Of a stretch of DNA of 37,890 nt, positions 15,389-22,932 are shown one piece after another. Position numbers and translations under genes: made by a program. The DNA is from a virus. The stretch lies in IMG/VR virus record IMGVR_UViG_3300047564_000622, positions 1 to 37,890 of that record; one strand, written 5' to 3'. The stretch's first letter is position 1. The number at the start of each line of letters is the position of its first letter. The notes under the pieces were generated by a model. The model saw only the letters and a program-made list of their open reading frames with translations. It did not search any database and was not told the DNA's origin.

Positions 15389-17020
15389 TTATCTACCGAC
15401 AACTTCAGCAAATGAAACGCCAGTTCTGGTAGCAACAAAAGTTAGTGTGATGAAGTTAATCGACCTTGTTGGTTTGATGTAAATATCAGCAACAAACTCA
15501 TTTCTATCAATAACATCAGGGGTATTATTGCTTTCATCGCAAACTACTAAGAAGTCAATAACTCCTCTCTTAGATTTAACTTCAGTTAGATAAGAGCTAA
15601 CTGCATTTGCAAATGTTGCTCTAGTTGCTTCGTCGTTAAGTTCAAATAGAACATTCTTTGCAAGATTGCCAACTCTTCTTTCAATAGCCAAGAATAAACG
15701 ACGAACATTGATGCGATCAAAAGCACTTGGGGTTGCTAGAGCAGTCTTATCTCCGAAGAGAACTACACCTTGACCTGGGAACGATGTGATAGGATTGATT
15801 CTCTTTTGATAGAGTTTGTCTCTATCTGTCTTTCCAGGTGTATATGCTAGTTTAACAACGTTTCTTAAGTTACCTCTTTGGGTTCCAGCGGGTGAGTACC
15901 AATCTTCTAGAATCTCTGAAGTTTGTACACATAAACCTGCTACATCTCCACAGCAAGGAACATAGCGATACACATCATTATATCTGTCGTAAATATACTT
16001 ATAACCACTATCAAAAATGGTGTAAGAGTTGCTAGTTCCTAGTTGATCGAAGAAAGAAATGATTGCATCTCTTTGATCTTGAGAAGAGGTTAATCCAACA
16101 AAGTTATTGTATGGAGAAACAAAAGCAACGCAATCTTTTCTTGAAGTTGCGATTGAGATAGCTGCCTGAGCCTTAGTTACAGTATCGTTTTGATTTCCTA
16201 AACTGCCGCCAGATATAATAAAATTGATATCGATTGATTCTGTGTCTGCAAAAACATCATAACCATCAGTGTAATCTGATACAGCAGCACCGTAATCATC
16301 TTCTCCACCACTTAATGTTTCTGTGGCAACTCCTGCAGTTAGTGTAAATGTGTCTCCAGCATATACATATCTTGATTTATTTGCTAAAACATTAACGTAA
16401 TAAATCGATGCTCCTTCTGTGTCAGTAGCACTTGTATTTGTAGACACATATTTAAATAGTTCTAGTAAGTTATTATCTGAATCTAGAACAGCGATGTGAC
16501 AAGCACCGTTATCGGCATACTCAAAATCTGAAGCAAATGCTGACCATAAAACATCATTGCCTTGAGCATCTTCGTAGATAACTGCTGTTTCGTAGTTTGC
16601 AACAGATTTTCCGATGATAGCAATCTTTAATCCATTTGCCCAGGCACCAGCAGTTTTTGCTGCAAACAACCAGTTATATGTCGTGTATTGTGAATCGTAT
16701 TGTTCTCTGGATTTAATCAATACTCCAGTGCCATCATCGGTAGCATTGATTGAATCTGTTGCTGCAATACGAACGATTAGTAGTTGACCGCCGTAAGCTA
16801 AAAATGTAGCGGCAGTGAACCAATCTTGATAGTTATTATTGTTTGGACCACCAAACGTATCTAGAAGTTCTCTCTCTGATGCAATATTAGTAATAACACC
16901 AACTGGTCCTTTTTCAAACAATCCTACAAGTGCTGCAGTATTTGCTTGAGTATTGACAATAGTTTGTGCTGTTAGATCACGCTCTCTAAGAACAATTCCA
17001 GGTGATACTTGACCTGCCAT
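15389..17020 (-). CDS. 18: gp18 contractile tail sheath protein
   Basis: The 543-residue product matches the phage sheath family (T4 gp18, 659 residues). The N-terminus GQVSPGIVLRERDLT and GLFEKGPVGVIT fit the family, followed by a variable insertion. The conserved C-terminal domain reads INVRRLFLAIERRVGNLAKNVLFELNDEATRA and then VRTG-like VATRTGVSFAEV at the end. It is shorter than T4 because the outer, variable part is reduced. The start has a strong CGAGGAG ribosome binding site and a CATAAATA late box 42 bases upstream. Confidence 0.96.
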   Translation of the reverse strand: MAGQVSPGIVLRERDLTAQTIVNTQANTAALVGLFEKGPVGVITNIASERELLDTFGGPNNNNYQDWFTAATFLAYGGQLLIVRIAATDSINATDDGTGVLIKSREQYDSQYTTYNWLFAAKTAGAWANGLKIAIIGKSVANYETAVIYEDAQGNDVLWSAFASDFEYADNGACHIAVLDSDNNLLELFKYVSTNTSATDTEGASIYYVNVLANKSRYVYAGDTFTLTAGVATETLSGGEDDYGAAVSDYTDGYDVFADTESIDINFIISGGSLGNQNDTVTKAQAAISIATSRKDCVAFVSPYNNFVGLTSSQDQRDAIISFFDQLGTSNSYTIFDSGYKYIYDRYNDVYRYVPCCGDVAGLCVQTSEILEDWYSPAGTQRGNLRNVVKLAYTPGKTDRDKLYQKRINPITSFPGQGVVLFGDKTALATPSAFDRINVRRLFLAIERRVGNLAKNVLFELNDEATRATFANAVSSYLTEVKSKRGVIDFLVVCDESNNTPDVIDRNEFVADIYIKPTRSINFITLTFVATRTGVSFAEVVGR

Positions 17021-17061
17021 GTTTTTCTCCTCGTGAAAAGTAGTTCATTTTAATCTAAAAG

Positions 17062-17069
17062 TATTTATG
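17062..17069 (-). promoter_or_regulatory. late promoter box before gp18
   Basis: CATAAATA on the minus strand, about 42 bases before the sheath ATG at 17020, between the zinc-ribbon gene and gp18. Confidence 0.6.
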
Positions 17070-17089
17070 AAAATGGTTATTTCAAATCC

Positions 17090-17113
17090 AAAAAATATGC
17101 ATGAACAGTGCAT
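17090..17113 (-). terminator. weak terminator after the zinc-ribbon gene
   Basis: On the minus strand a 5-bp inverted repeat (ATGCA and TGCAT, loop of 7) is followed after one base by a run of six T residues. The short stem makes it weak. The same stretch holds an 8-base direct repeat (TTCATGCA). It sits between gp17/zinc-ribbon and the gp18 late promoter. Confidence 0.4.
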
Positions 17114-17120
17114 GAACTAG

Positions 17121-17342
17121 TTACCAGTCAGGATATTCCCATGTATTTGGGGATTTTTTATTTGCCATCAATCTCTTGATAGTGCAATCTTTACACTCAT
17201 AAGAGTATGACGAAGGTAAATGTCTCTTTGATTTTCTTATAATATAATAGTCATCTAAAAGATCTTTGATCTCTCCACAACATCTACATGTTCTTTCTTT
17301 AAACAATAAATGTTCCAGTGAAAACTGATCTTCGATGTCCAT
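17121..17342 (-). CDS. small zinc-ribbon protein after gp17
   Basis: The ATG at 17342 overlaps the gp17 stop codon (TGATG). It gives a 73-residue protein; a longer frame from 17402 lies within gp17 and is not favoured. Residues TCRCCGEIKDLLDDYY and YECKDCTIKR form a CxxC...CxxC zinc ribbon, spaced about 25 residues apart. The same ribbon is common at the N-terminus of phage HNH endonucleases and in small phage DNA-associated proteins. No HNH motif follows here. It ends in NKKSPNTWEYPDW. Translation is coupled to the large terminase, so a role in packaging or DNA processing is possible but unproven. Confidence 0.75.
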   Translation of the reverse strand: MDIEDQFSLEHLLFKERTCRCCGEIKDLLDDYYIIRKSKRHLPSSYSYECKDCTIKRLMANKKSPNTWEYPDW

Positions 17343-19006
17343 CAGTAACCCAACATATATTCTACATCTGCAAACGGATTGCCGTATCCATCTGTATACC
17401 AAACGTTTCCGTCTTCATCAACAAATTTTTCTTCTTCGTCAATGATTCCATCTGATATAAATCCGAAAGGTGCCATATCTTGTTCAATCTGATTCTTCTG
17501 TTCTTCGTAGATACGCTTGCGAACATCGTTATCAGTCATCTCCCTGAAGTAAGGTTGAACCGCCAACCACGAGAATAGAACTAGACACATCACAAGGTCA
17601 TCGTTATATCCATCGTCAGCTTCAAACGATTGATTCTTTTGAATAAATGTAGTGAGTTCACTGATAATCTCATAGTCTGAGATTAATAGTTTATCGTCTT
17701 CAATCAATGTCTTTAAGTTTGAGCACCCAACTTTCTTAGTCACCTTCGACATCTTCAGACCAAGTTGAGATTTGGTGCCAGAGAATCCTTGACCAACAAT
17801 CTGACCAGCTCTACCACGCATGGCACACATTAGAATGTTTGGATACTCTAAATCGTAATGAAGAATATTAGTTACCTGCTCACCGATGTCATTGACTTCT
17901 GCTAGAATATATGCTTTGTTATAGTTTTTGCCAACCTGTTCAATAATGTTGGGGAATAGGATTGGTTTGATTTCGTTGTTTCGATACTTAGCAACTATCT
18001 TCCAGGGTAGTGTGGTAATATCGAATACGACAAAAGCGGAGTAATCATTGTTGGTTCCACGGGATACATCGACTGTCATGATGTAGTCGTGATCTTTCTT
18101 TGCTTCCTCGTATACCTTTAATCCTTTGCTATTATCTTGTATAGGGTCTTCAAAGACCATTGAACGCAACTTAGCAGCCGAGATAAGCGTATCAACTGAT
18201 CCTAGGAACTCACACTCAAACTCCTGCGTGAACTGCCTCTCGGAGGTGTTCCTGATCGTCTCTTCCTTCCACTTCTCATCTCTGCCAGGAACTGCACTCC
18301 AATGAACTTCAAGGGGCACGTAGCCGTTCCTGCCGCGCTCTGCGTCATGCCACAGCTTATAGAACATGTTCATACCCTGTGGGGTGGAAATGATAATAAC
18401 CTTTGTGGTCTTACCAGACGAGATGGTAGGATATACGGACGAGAAGAACTGTTCCGCCATGTGGTTAGGAACGAACGCAAACTCGTCAAGGAAGATGATG
18501 TTGAAAGAGTTTCCTCGCACAGCAGATGATGAGGTGGATGCTGCTATAATCTTGGAACCATTATCCAGTTCCATAGATCCTTTGTTCCATGCTACAATAC
18601 CTTGCTGCATCCACTTCGGTAGATTCTCATATGCTAACTGCAAACGAGACAGAAGTTCTCTTGACGTTTCTGCTTTGTTTGCTAGAATAGCAATCTTGAT
18701 GTTGTCGTTGAATACTGCGTAGTGCAACAGGTAGGAAATAACCGTTGTCGATTTTCCTGTCTGTCTTGGAAGTTTGGCAATATTAAATCTGTTATTATGA
18801 AAGTTTTCAATCAGTTTCTCTTGGAAATCATACATCTCAAAAGGAACAAGACCTTCATCAAGTGAGATGATCTTTACATAGTTCTTTGCAAAGTAAACAG
18901 GATCATCTTTGCATTTAATAAACTCTTCGACTTGATCCTTTGTAAAACTAATAGCGGTATTAGCTTTCTTTAGATTAGGATTACCAAGATATACTGCATC
19001 ACTCAT
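17342..19006 (-). CDS. 17: gp17 large terminase subunit (ATPase and nuclease)
   Basis: The 554-residue product is the T4-type packaging motor (T4 gp17, 610 residues). It pumps DNA through the gp20 portal and cuts the concatemer. The N-terminal ATPase has Walker A LPRQTGKST at 79-87, Walker B IIFLDEFA at 170-177 and the coupling motif STP at 207-209. The RNase H-like nuclease has catalytic acidic residues at D313 (TVDVSRG), E370 (AEVNDIG) and the D469/D470 pair (YNDDLVM). The start overlaps the preceding 77-residue gene by 8 bases. A consensus sigma-70 promoter lies upstream of both. Confidence 0.97.
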   Translation of the reverse strand: MSDAVYLGNPNLKKANTAISFTKDQVEEFIKCKDDPVYFAKNYVKIISLDEGLVPFEMYDFQEKLIENFHNNRFNIAKLPRQTGKSTTVISYLLHYAVFNDNIKIAILANKAETSRELLSRLQLAYENLPKWMQQGIVAWNKGSMELDNGSKIIAASTSSSAVRGNSFNIIFLDEFAFVPNHMAEQFFSSVYPTISSGKTTKVIIISTPQGMNMFYKLWHDAERGRNGYVPLEVHWSAVPGRDEKWKEETIRNTSERQFTQEFECEFLGSVDTLISAAKLRSMVFEDPIQDNSKGLKVYEEAKKDHDYIMTVDVSRGTNNDYSAFVVFDITTLPWKIVAKYRNNEIKPILFPNIIEQVGKNYNKAYILAEVNDIGEQVTNILHYDLEYPNILMCAMRGRAGQIVGQGFSGTKSQLGLKMSKVTKKVGCSNLKTLIEDDKLLISDYEIISELTTFIQKNQSFEADDGYNDDLVMCLVLFSWLAVQPYFREMTDNDVRKRIYEEQKNQIEQDMAPFGFISDGIIDEEEKFVDEDGNVWYTDGYGNPFADVEYMLGY

Positions 19007-19232
19007 TTGCTCTACTAATATCCTTTTCGATTTCTTGCATACTATTTAATCTCTTTTCCCACCCATCGCCTTTGGTGGTTCCTTGTGCTGGATTGATACA
19101 AGTATCATCTCCAAACTTATCACAAACTAAAGAAGCGAGTTCAGTTTCATTTCCCCTCTTATTTGTGCCAGCCCAGAAGTGTTGCCCTCCAATCCAGCAA
19201 GCCCCACATTTAGGGCAGGTTTTGGTATCCAT
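18999..19232 (-). CDS. 77-aa cysteine-containing hypothetical protein before gp17
   Basis: This small protein begins TKTCPKCGACWIGGQHFW, an N-terminal CPxCGxxW zinc-ribbon-like start. Two more Cys follow at VCDKFGDDTC, so a four-Cys zinc site is possible. The rest is polar and helical. The ATG at 19232 has AAGGTAAG at good spacing. Its last codons overlap the gp17 start, suggesting coupling. It is the first gene after a perfect leftward sigma-70 promoter. Function unknown. Confidence 0.8.
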   Translation of the reverse strand: MDTKTCPKCGACWIGGQHFWAGTNKRGNETELASLVCDKFGDDTCINPAQGTTKGDGWEKRLNSMQEIEKDISRANE

Positions 19233-19258
19233 GTGTCTTACCTTGAGACGGTAATGTT

Positions 19259-19286
19259 ATTATATAGGATACGAAGTGTTTGTCAA
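19259..19286 (-). promoter_or_regulatory. perfect-box sigma-70 promoter for the 77-aa gene and gp17
   Basis: On the minus strand TTGACA (19286-19281) and TATAAT (19264-19259) are both perfect, with a 16-base spacer. The predicted start near 19252 leaves a 20-base leader with the ribosome binding site AAGGTAAG before the ATG at 19232. Host-type promoters inside a late structural cluster are unusual. Confidence 0.75.
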
Positions 19287-19307
19287 GTAACAAATGATAT
19301 ACTTTTG

Positions 19308-20039
19308 TCAGCAGTTCCAAGCTCTTAATGATTTAGATAGACGATCTTCTCCAGTGTTATTTTTATCTTTCTGTCTCTTACGCATTCCTTTCATTCTTGC
19401 ACAGAATGACGCCCTGCGGGGATTTCCAACCTTCTTTGAAGGTGCTTTAAGGTCGCTTCCAGGATTCTCACGTTCATAGGATTTACGTCCTTTCTCGTTG
19501 AGTCCACCGTTTTTATTTTGACCTTCCTTGCGAGTCCATGCCGACTCGCCTAGAGACTTTTTTTCAGTTTCCTCATTCTTGCTGGACATATAGTTTGCAG
19601 CTGCATCCATGTAGTCTGTAGCAAGAGTCACCTTAGATTGAACCCATGCTGGGACTTGCATGGTTGGAGACTTGATAACTTCTCTAAGTCTCTTGCAATG
19701 CATCTCAAGTTGATCTAGTTGAGATAGAATCATGTTACCTTCATCATCCATCTCTTTACCCATAGCGATAGCGATATGATTTTCGCAAATCTCTCGCATC
19801 TCCTTAACGGTTCTTTTCTTTTTGTGTTGTGCCTTTAGTTCTTTTTCCATCTTAAGTAAGTGAGTATAGTAATCTGGGAACTCATCTAAATGCTGAAGTG
19901 CAATACCATATGCTTCCTCGTGGGTAGTCACATGCTCGCGTTCTACAGTTGAACCAACTTCTGCCTGTTTGATAATAGTTTCAACAGACACGCCATGCTT
20001 CTTAGCGATTTTTTTTTCTGTAGGAACTTTCTTTTTCAT
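19308..20039 (-). CDS. hypothetical protein with DUF5661-like and DUF6321-like regions
   Basis: The 243-residue product starts at 20039, where GGAGGGAG is ideally placed. An in-frame ATG at 20057 lies in the same ribosome binding site and is not favoured. Three blocks are visible. Residues about 34-70 (EREHVTTHEEAYGIALQHL...) resemble DUF5661. Residues 105-153 contain PAWVQSKVTLATDYMDAA, a motif I recall from other cyanophage proteins. Residues 161-243 (SLGESAWTRKEGQN, then RRASFCARMKGM, ending LSKSLRAWNC) resemble DUF6321. The C-terminal block is very basic, suggesting nucleic acid binding. The domain names are from memory. The stop of the upstream structural gene overlaps the start (TAATG). 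Confidence 0.8.
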   Translation of the reverse strand: MKKKVPTEKKIAKKHGVSVETIIKQAEVGSTVEREHVTTHEEAYGIALQHLDEFPDYYTHLLKMEKELKAQHKKKRTVKEMREICENHIAIAMGKEMDDEGNMILSQLDQLEMHCKRLREVIKSPTMQVPAWVQSKVTLATDYMDAAANYMSSKNEETEKKSLGESAWTRKEGQNKNGGLNEKGRKSYERENPGSDLKAPSKKVGNPRRASFCARMKGMRKRQKDKNNTGEDRLSKSLRAWNC

Positions 20040-21433
20040 TAGTAAATCTCCCTCCATTGTAGAGTAGCAGCAGCACTAGCAGTGTTATTGCCAGTAGAAA
20101 CAATTGTTCGTATAGATACAATGAATATCTCTGAATCAGTTGAATCAAAATTTTGAACAATAGTATTTTTCTTTGCTGATGTAAGTTCACCAGAATTAAC
20201 TGGGGATAATGAGTTTTGTGAGTTTCCTGCTACAACAATACCAGAAGCAAAGACATCTAAGTTAGCTCCAACAGCAAATGACGTGGCATTTCTACAATAC
20301 TCAACACCGCTACTATCATCAACAGGAGTCCATACAAGACCACCAACATCTGTTGTTGCCAACGCAGAAACATTAGGTACTTTAATTAACTCATAATAAA
20401 CATCACTAGTAGACACATACATGCTAATATTGTTTGGTCTTACTGTGATTCTATTTGGATAACCTTGGAAAGTATTTTTTAAACGGATTGCCAAAAGAGG
20501 TAATCTTGTTCCAGCAGTAGTAGATGTAGTTCTAGCAGAACCAGAGTTTGTTGACCAGTCAATACCACTTTCAATATATCCACCTTCAGACATTACAGTG
20601 GCACAAACTTGCTTCATTGAACCACCTGATGTAGATCCAGTATTTTTAATCTCACATCTTACAGGTAGATTGGGACTTGAAATATAAACTTCGTCAAGTA
20701 CGTTTGAGTGGTAATATTCGTGTGCCAAAACAATTTGTCCATTATGAACAAATCCACAACGAACCCTACCAACTCCAAGCCACTGAAAGTCAATATAAAT
20801 GAGTTGAGTTTTTGAAGTATTGATATTAAACTTGGAAGGACCAGTTCCATCACAAGGATCAATGTTCCATTCTGATTGTGGAACTCTTCTCTTGTAATCC
20901 CCTACATTCGCTTCACTAACACTACCACTAACATAAGAACGAATCACGAAGTTTAGTGTGCCATTATCTGTGCCGTTAGAAGTAGGACCACCAACTTGCT
21001 CAAAGTAGATACCATCTCTGTCATCAAAGTATCCAGTTCTTTTAGTTACATTCTGCTGAGCGTAACCGAAAGTAATGGAACTAAAAATCAGTTGAGATTT
21101 ACCTGGCTGATAATGGTGGTAAAATTTTGATTGATGAACAGCACGAGAAGCAGGGTTTGAAGATGTTGCCAATGTTCCCATTGCTTGATTTGTTGGGAAC
21201 GTAATAGTGCCACCATTCTCCAACTTATCTAAGAAGTTTGGATCAACAGCATAGATGTGCTTGTAATCACCGAGAGTAAATAAACTAGAAGTCCTCGATC
21301 TACCGAAAGCATCGGAAGCTGTAGAACCAGTACCAGCAGTAAGATTGCCGAAGTTATCGGCAAGCATAACTACTTCAAAATTTGTTTTTTCCTGTGGTAG
21401 AAAATCTTCGTAATGCTTACTATACTGTGCCAT
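20039..21433 (-). CDS. 464-aa virion structural protein with the IDPCDGTGP module
   Basis: This beta-rich protein has no enzyme motif. Residues about 95-290 are clearly related to part of the giant protein encoded at 33151-37890. Shared landmarks are a Y..YQ.GK segment, VPQ....IDPCDGTGP near residue 190, then YID..W.G.G..R.GF and HE..H.N, and finally S.N.P.R.E..NTG. That relation and the location among structural genes make it a likely virion or appendage component. It starts at 21433 with the stop of the 92-residue gene overlapping (TAATG) and an AGGA ribosome binding site. It lies between the two terminase genes, where T4 has no structural gene. Confidence 0.8.
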   Translation of the reverse strand: MAQYSKHYEDFLPQEKTNFEVVMLADNFGNLTAGTGSTASDAFGRSRTSSLFTLGDYKHIYAVDPNFLDKLENGGTITFPTNQAMGTLATSSNPASRAVHQSKFYHHYQPGKSQLIFSSITFGYAQQNVTKRTGYFDDRDGIYFEQVGGPTSNGTDNGTLNFVIRSYVSGSVSEANVGDYKRRVPQSEWNIDPCDGTGPSKFNINTSKTQLIYIDFQWLGVGRVRCGFVHNGQIVLAHEYYHSNVLDEVYISSPNLPVRCEIKNTGSTSGGSMKQVCATVMSEGGYIESGIDWSTNSGSARTTSTTAGTRLPLLAIRLKNTFQGYPNRITVRPNNISMYVSTSDVYYELIKVPNVSALATTDVGGLVWTPVDDSSGVEYCRNATSFAVGANLDVFASGIVVAGNSQNSLSPVNSGELTSAKKNTIVQNFDSTDSEIFIVSIRTIVSTGNNTASAAATLQWREIY

Positions 21434-21711
21434 TATCCTAGGTACGCAACTTTAGTAGCTGAGACATTATCAGTGCTGTCAACTTTAATCTTTTGAGCAG
21501 CATCTTTATTAATAATAACAGGAATGCCAACAGTTAAAGCAAAACTACCAACCACCGTAGTGCCATCTGATTCATATAGAGAAACTGTTCTGGTTGAAGC
21601 TTCTGCGGTTAAATCTGAATGTGTGTTGTAAAGATACACATCGGTTGCTTTACTAATATCACTTGGAGTTGTTGTAAGCGTTTCCGCTTCAGCAAGAATC
21701 TTAATCCTCAT
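21433..21711 (-). CDS. 92-aa beta-rich hypothetical protein, probably structural
   Basis: The small product (MRIKILAEAETLTTTPSDIS...) alternates short strands and contains repeated Thr, Val and Ala residues, including VSLYESDGTTVVGSFAL. No Cys or catalytic motif is seen. Such small beta proteins are often capsid decoration or fibre-attached proteins, but nothing specific supports that here. An AATAAATA box precedes it. It is translationally coupled to the 464-residue structural protein through TAATG. Confidence 0.75.
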   Translation of the reverse strand: MRIKILAEAETLTTTPSDISKATDVYLYNTHSDLTAEASTRTVSLYESDGTTVVGSFALTVGIPVIINKDAAQKIKVDSTDNVSATKVAYLG

Positions 21712-21730
21712 CTTATTTACCGTTTATTTT

Positions 21731-22138
21731 CTATTTATTCTTGGCAGCATCTTTAATCATCTTTTGAAGATCTGCCGTGGTGCCAATAAACATTGTGTTA
21801 TTGACTGTGGTTGGTGTTGATTTTTTATCTTCTTTACCTAGATTTTTCATCTTGTGTTGGAGGTCGATCAACTTATCAGTCATGTCTGAGACCTGCTTCA
21901 TAGCGTTCACAGCGACCTCATACGCTCTAGGGTGCCCCGACTCCTGCGCGACCTCTAAGGCACCTTGCACCGCCTCCTGACCCTGTGATATGAGTCTATA
22001 CAGCTCACCCCTGGTGTATTCATAATCCTTGTTGGCATCAACACTGACTTCACTGTTTGCTTGTGTAATCATTTCAGTTGTTTGTTCAATCGGTGCTATA
22101 TCAAAAATCTCTTCCATGTTATCTTCAAACTTGCTCAT
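21731..22138 (-). CDS. 16: gp16 small terminase subunit
   Basis: The 135-residue helical protein matches the T4 gp16 family (164 residues), which forms a ring that recognises DNA and stimulates gp17. The core is DYEYTRGELYRLISQGQEAVQGALEVAQESGHPRAYEVA (about 38-76), then a coiled segment ending in DLQHKMKNLG. The C-terminus (TTVNNTMFIGTTADLQKMIK) fits the gp17-interacting tail. The start overlaps the gp15 stop codon (ATGA). Unlike T4, gp17 does not follow directly: four genes intervene. Confidence 0.93.
   Translation of the reverse strand: MSKFEDNMEEIFDIAPIEQTTEMITQANSEVSVDANKDYEYTRGELYRLISQGQEAVQGALEVAQESGHPRAYEVAVNAMKQVSDMTDKLIDLQHKMKNLGKEDKKSTPTTVNNTMFIGTTADLQKMIKDAAKNK
21732..21739 (-). 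promoter_or_regulatory. late promoter box before the 92-aa gene
   Basis: AATAAATA on the minus strand, about 21 bases before the ATG at 21711. It overlaps the end of gp16. Confidence 0.45.
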
Positions 22139-22932
22139 AGTAGTTCAATACCTTCATTAAATCCAAAGTCATCGTCTGGCATTAATAGTTGATCATCTAA
22201 GTTATCAACAACACCATCATTATTTTTATCTTCTAGTGCTGACGCTTCCACGTCATAACGAAGAATCCTTCTATGCTCTTGGTAATCACCGAGACTTTCA
22301 AATACCGTTGCTTTTCTGATGATAGCGGCATCAGTAACTGGACCGTACATGTAAGTTTTTAATGTGAAATCTAAAGTATATGTTATACTTCTTCTTCTCA
22401 TCATATCATCTTCATAGTCATCTTCATATGAAATGCCATTTAAAATAACTGGTAAATCTTTTTTCTCTTCCATTTCTGGAATCATCATAACAGTAACGTT
22501 GAATGATGGTTGAAAAAATGGTAGAATCTGCTCTAGAATCTGTAGAGCATCATCCTGAGTTTTTGATAGAATACCTAGTTCAAAACGAAGATTATATGGA
22601 ACAGGCATAAACTGAACTTTTACATTCTCTCCATCATCATTTACTTTATATTTTTGAATAGGTGAAGTTTTTCTTTGGGCGTCATATGTAATGTCAGTCA
22701 TCTCAAATGAGATGCGAGGCATAGTAACGCTGACTTTTCTTTCTGTGTTTGGATCCTGTTCTAAACGAGCTAGAAACTTACTCTTAGGACCATACGCGAG
22801 AGGAACTTTTTCTTGACGTATAACTTCTCCTGTATCTGGATCACGTTTAACAATTTGAATATTATTAAAAAGTGTGCCAAATGCTTTGACGTTTTTCTTT
22901 ATAATCTCGTGATAATAATACTGACCTAACAT
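22135..22932 (-). CDS. 15: gp15 tail sheath terminator (proximal tail completion)
   Basis: The 265-residue product matches T4 gp15 (272), the hexamer that caps the contractile sheath and joins the tail to the neck. The N-terminal MLGQYYYHEIIKKNVKAFGTLFNNI and the central VTMPRISFEMTDITYDAQRK block are characteristic. Also characteristic are VPYNLRFELGILSKTQDDALQILEQILPFFQP and a VTYTLDFTLKTYMYGP-like segment. The start overlaps the gp14 stop codon at 22932. Confidence 0.94.
   Translation of the reverse strand: MLGQYYYHEIIKKNVKAFGTLFNNIQIVKRDPDTGEVIRQEKVPLAYGPKSKFLARLEQDPNTERKVSVTMPRISFEMTDITYDAQRKTSPIQKYKVNDDGENVKVQFMPVPYNLRFELGILSKTQDDALQILEQILPFFQPSFNVTVMMIPEMEEKKDLPVILNGISYEDDYEDDMMRRRSITYTLDFTLKTYMYGPVTDAAIIRKATVFESLGDYQEHRRILRYDVEASALEDKNNDGVVDNLDDQLLMPDDDFGFNEGIELL

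Noticed and set aside
17343-17402. N-terminal extension of the zinc-ribbon protein from the ATG at 17402
   Set aside because: It would lie wholly inside gp17 in another frame. The ATG at 17342 overlapping the gp17 stop is the expected coupled start.
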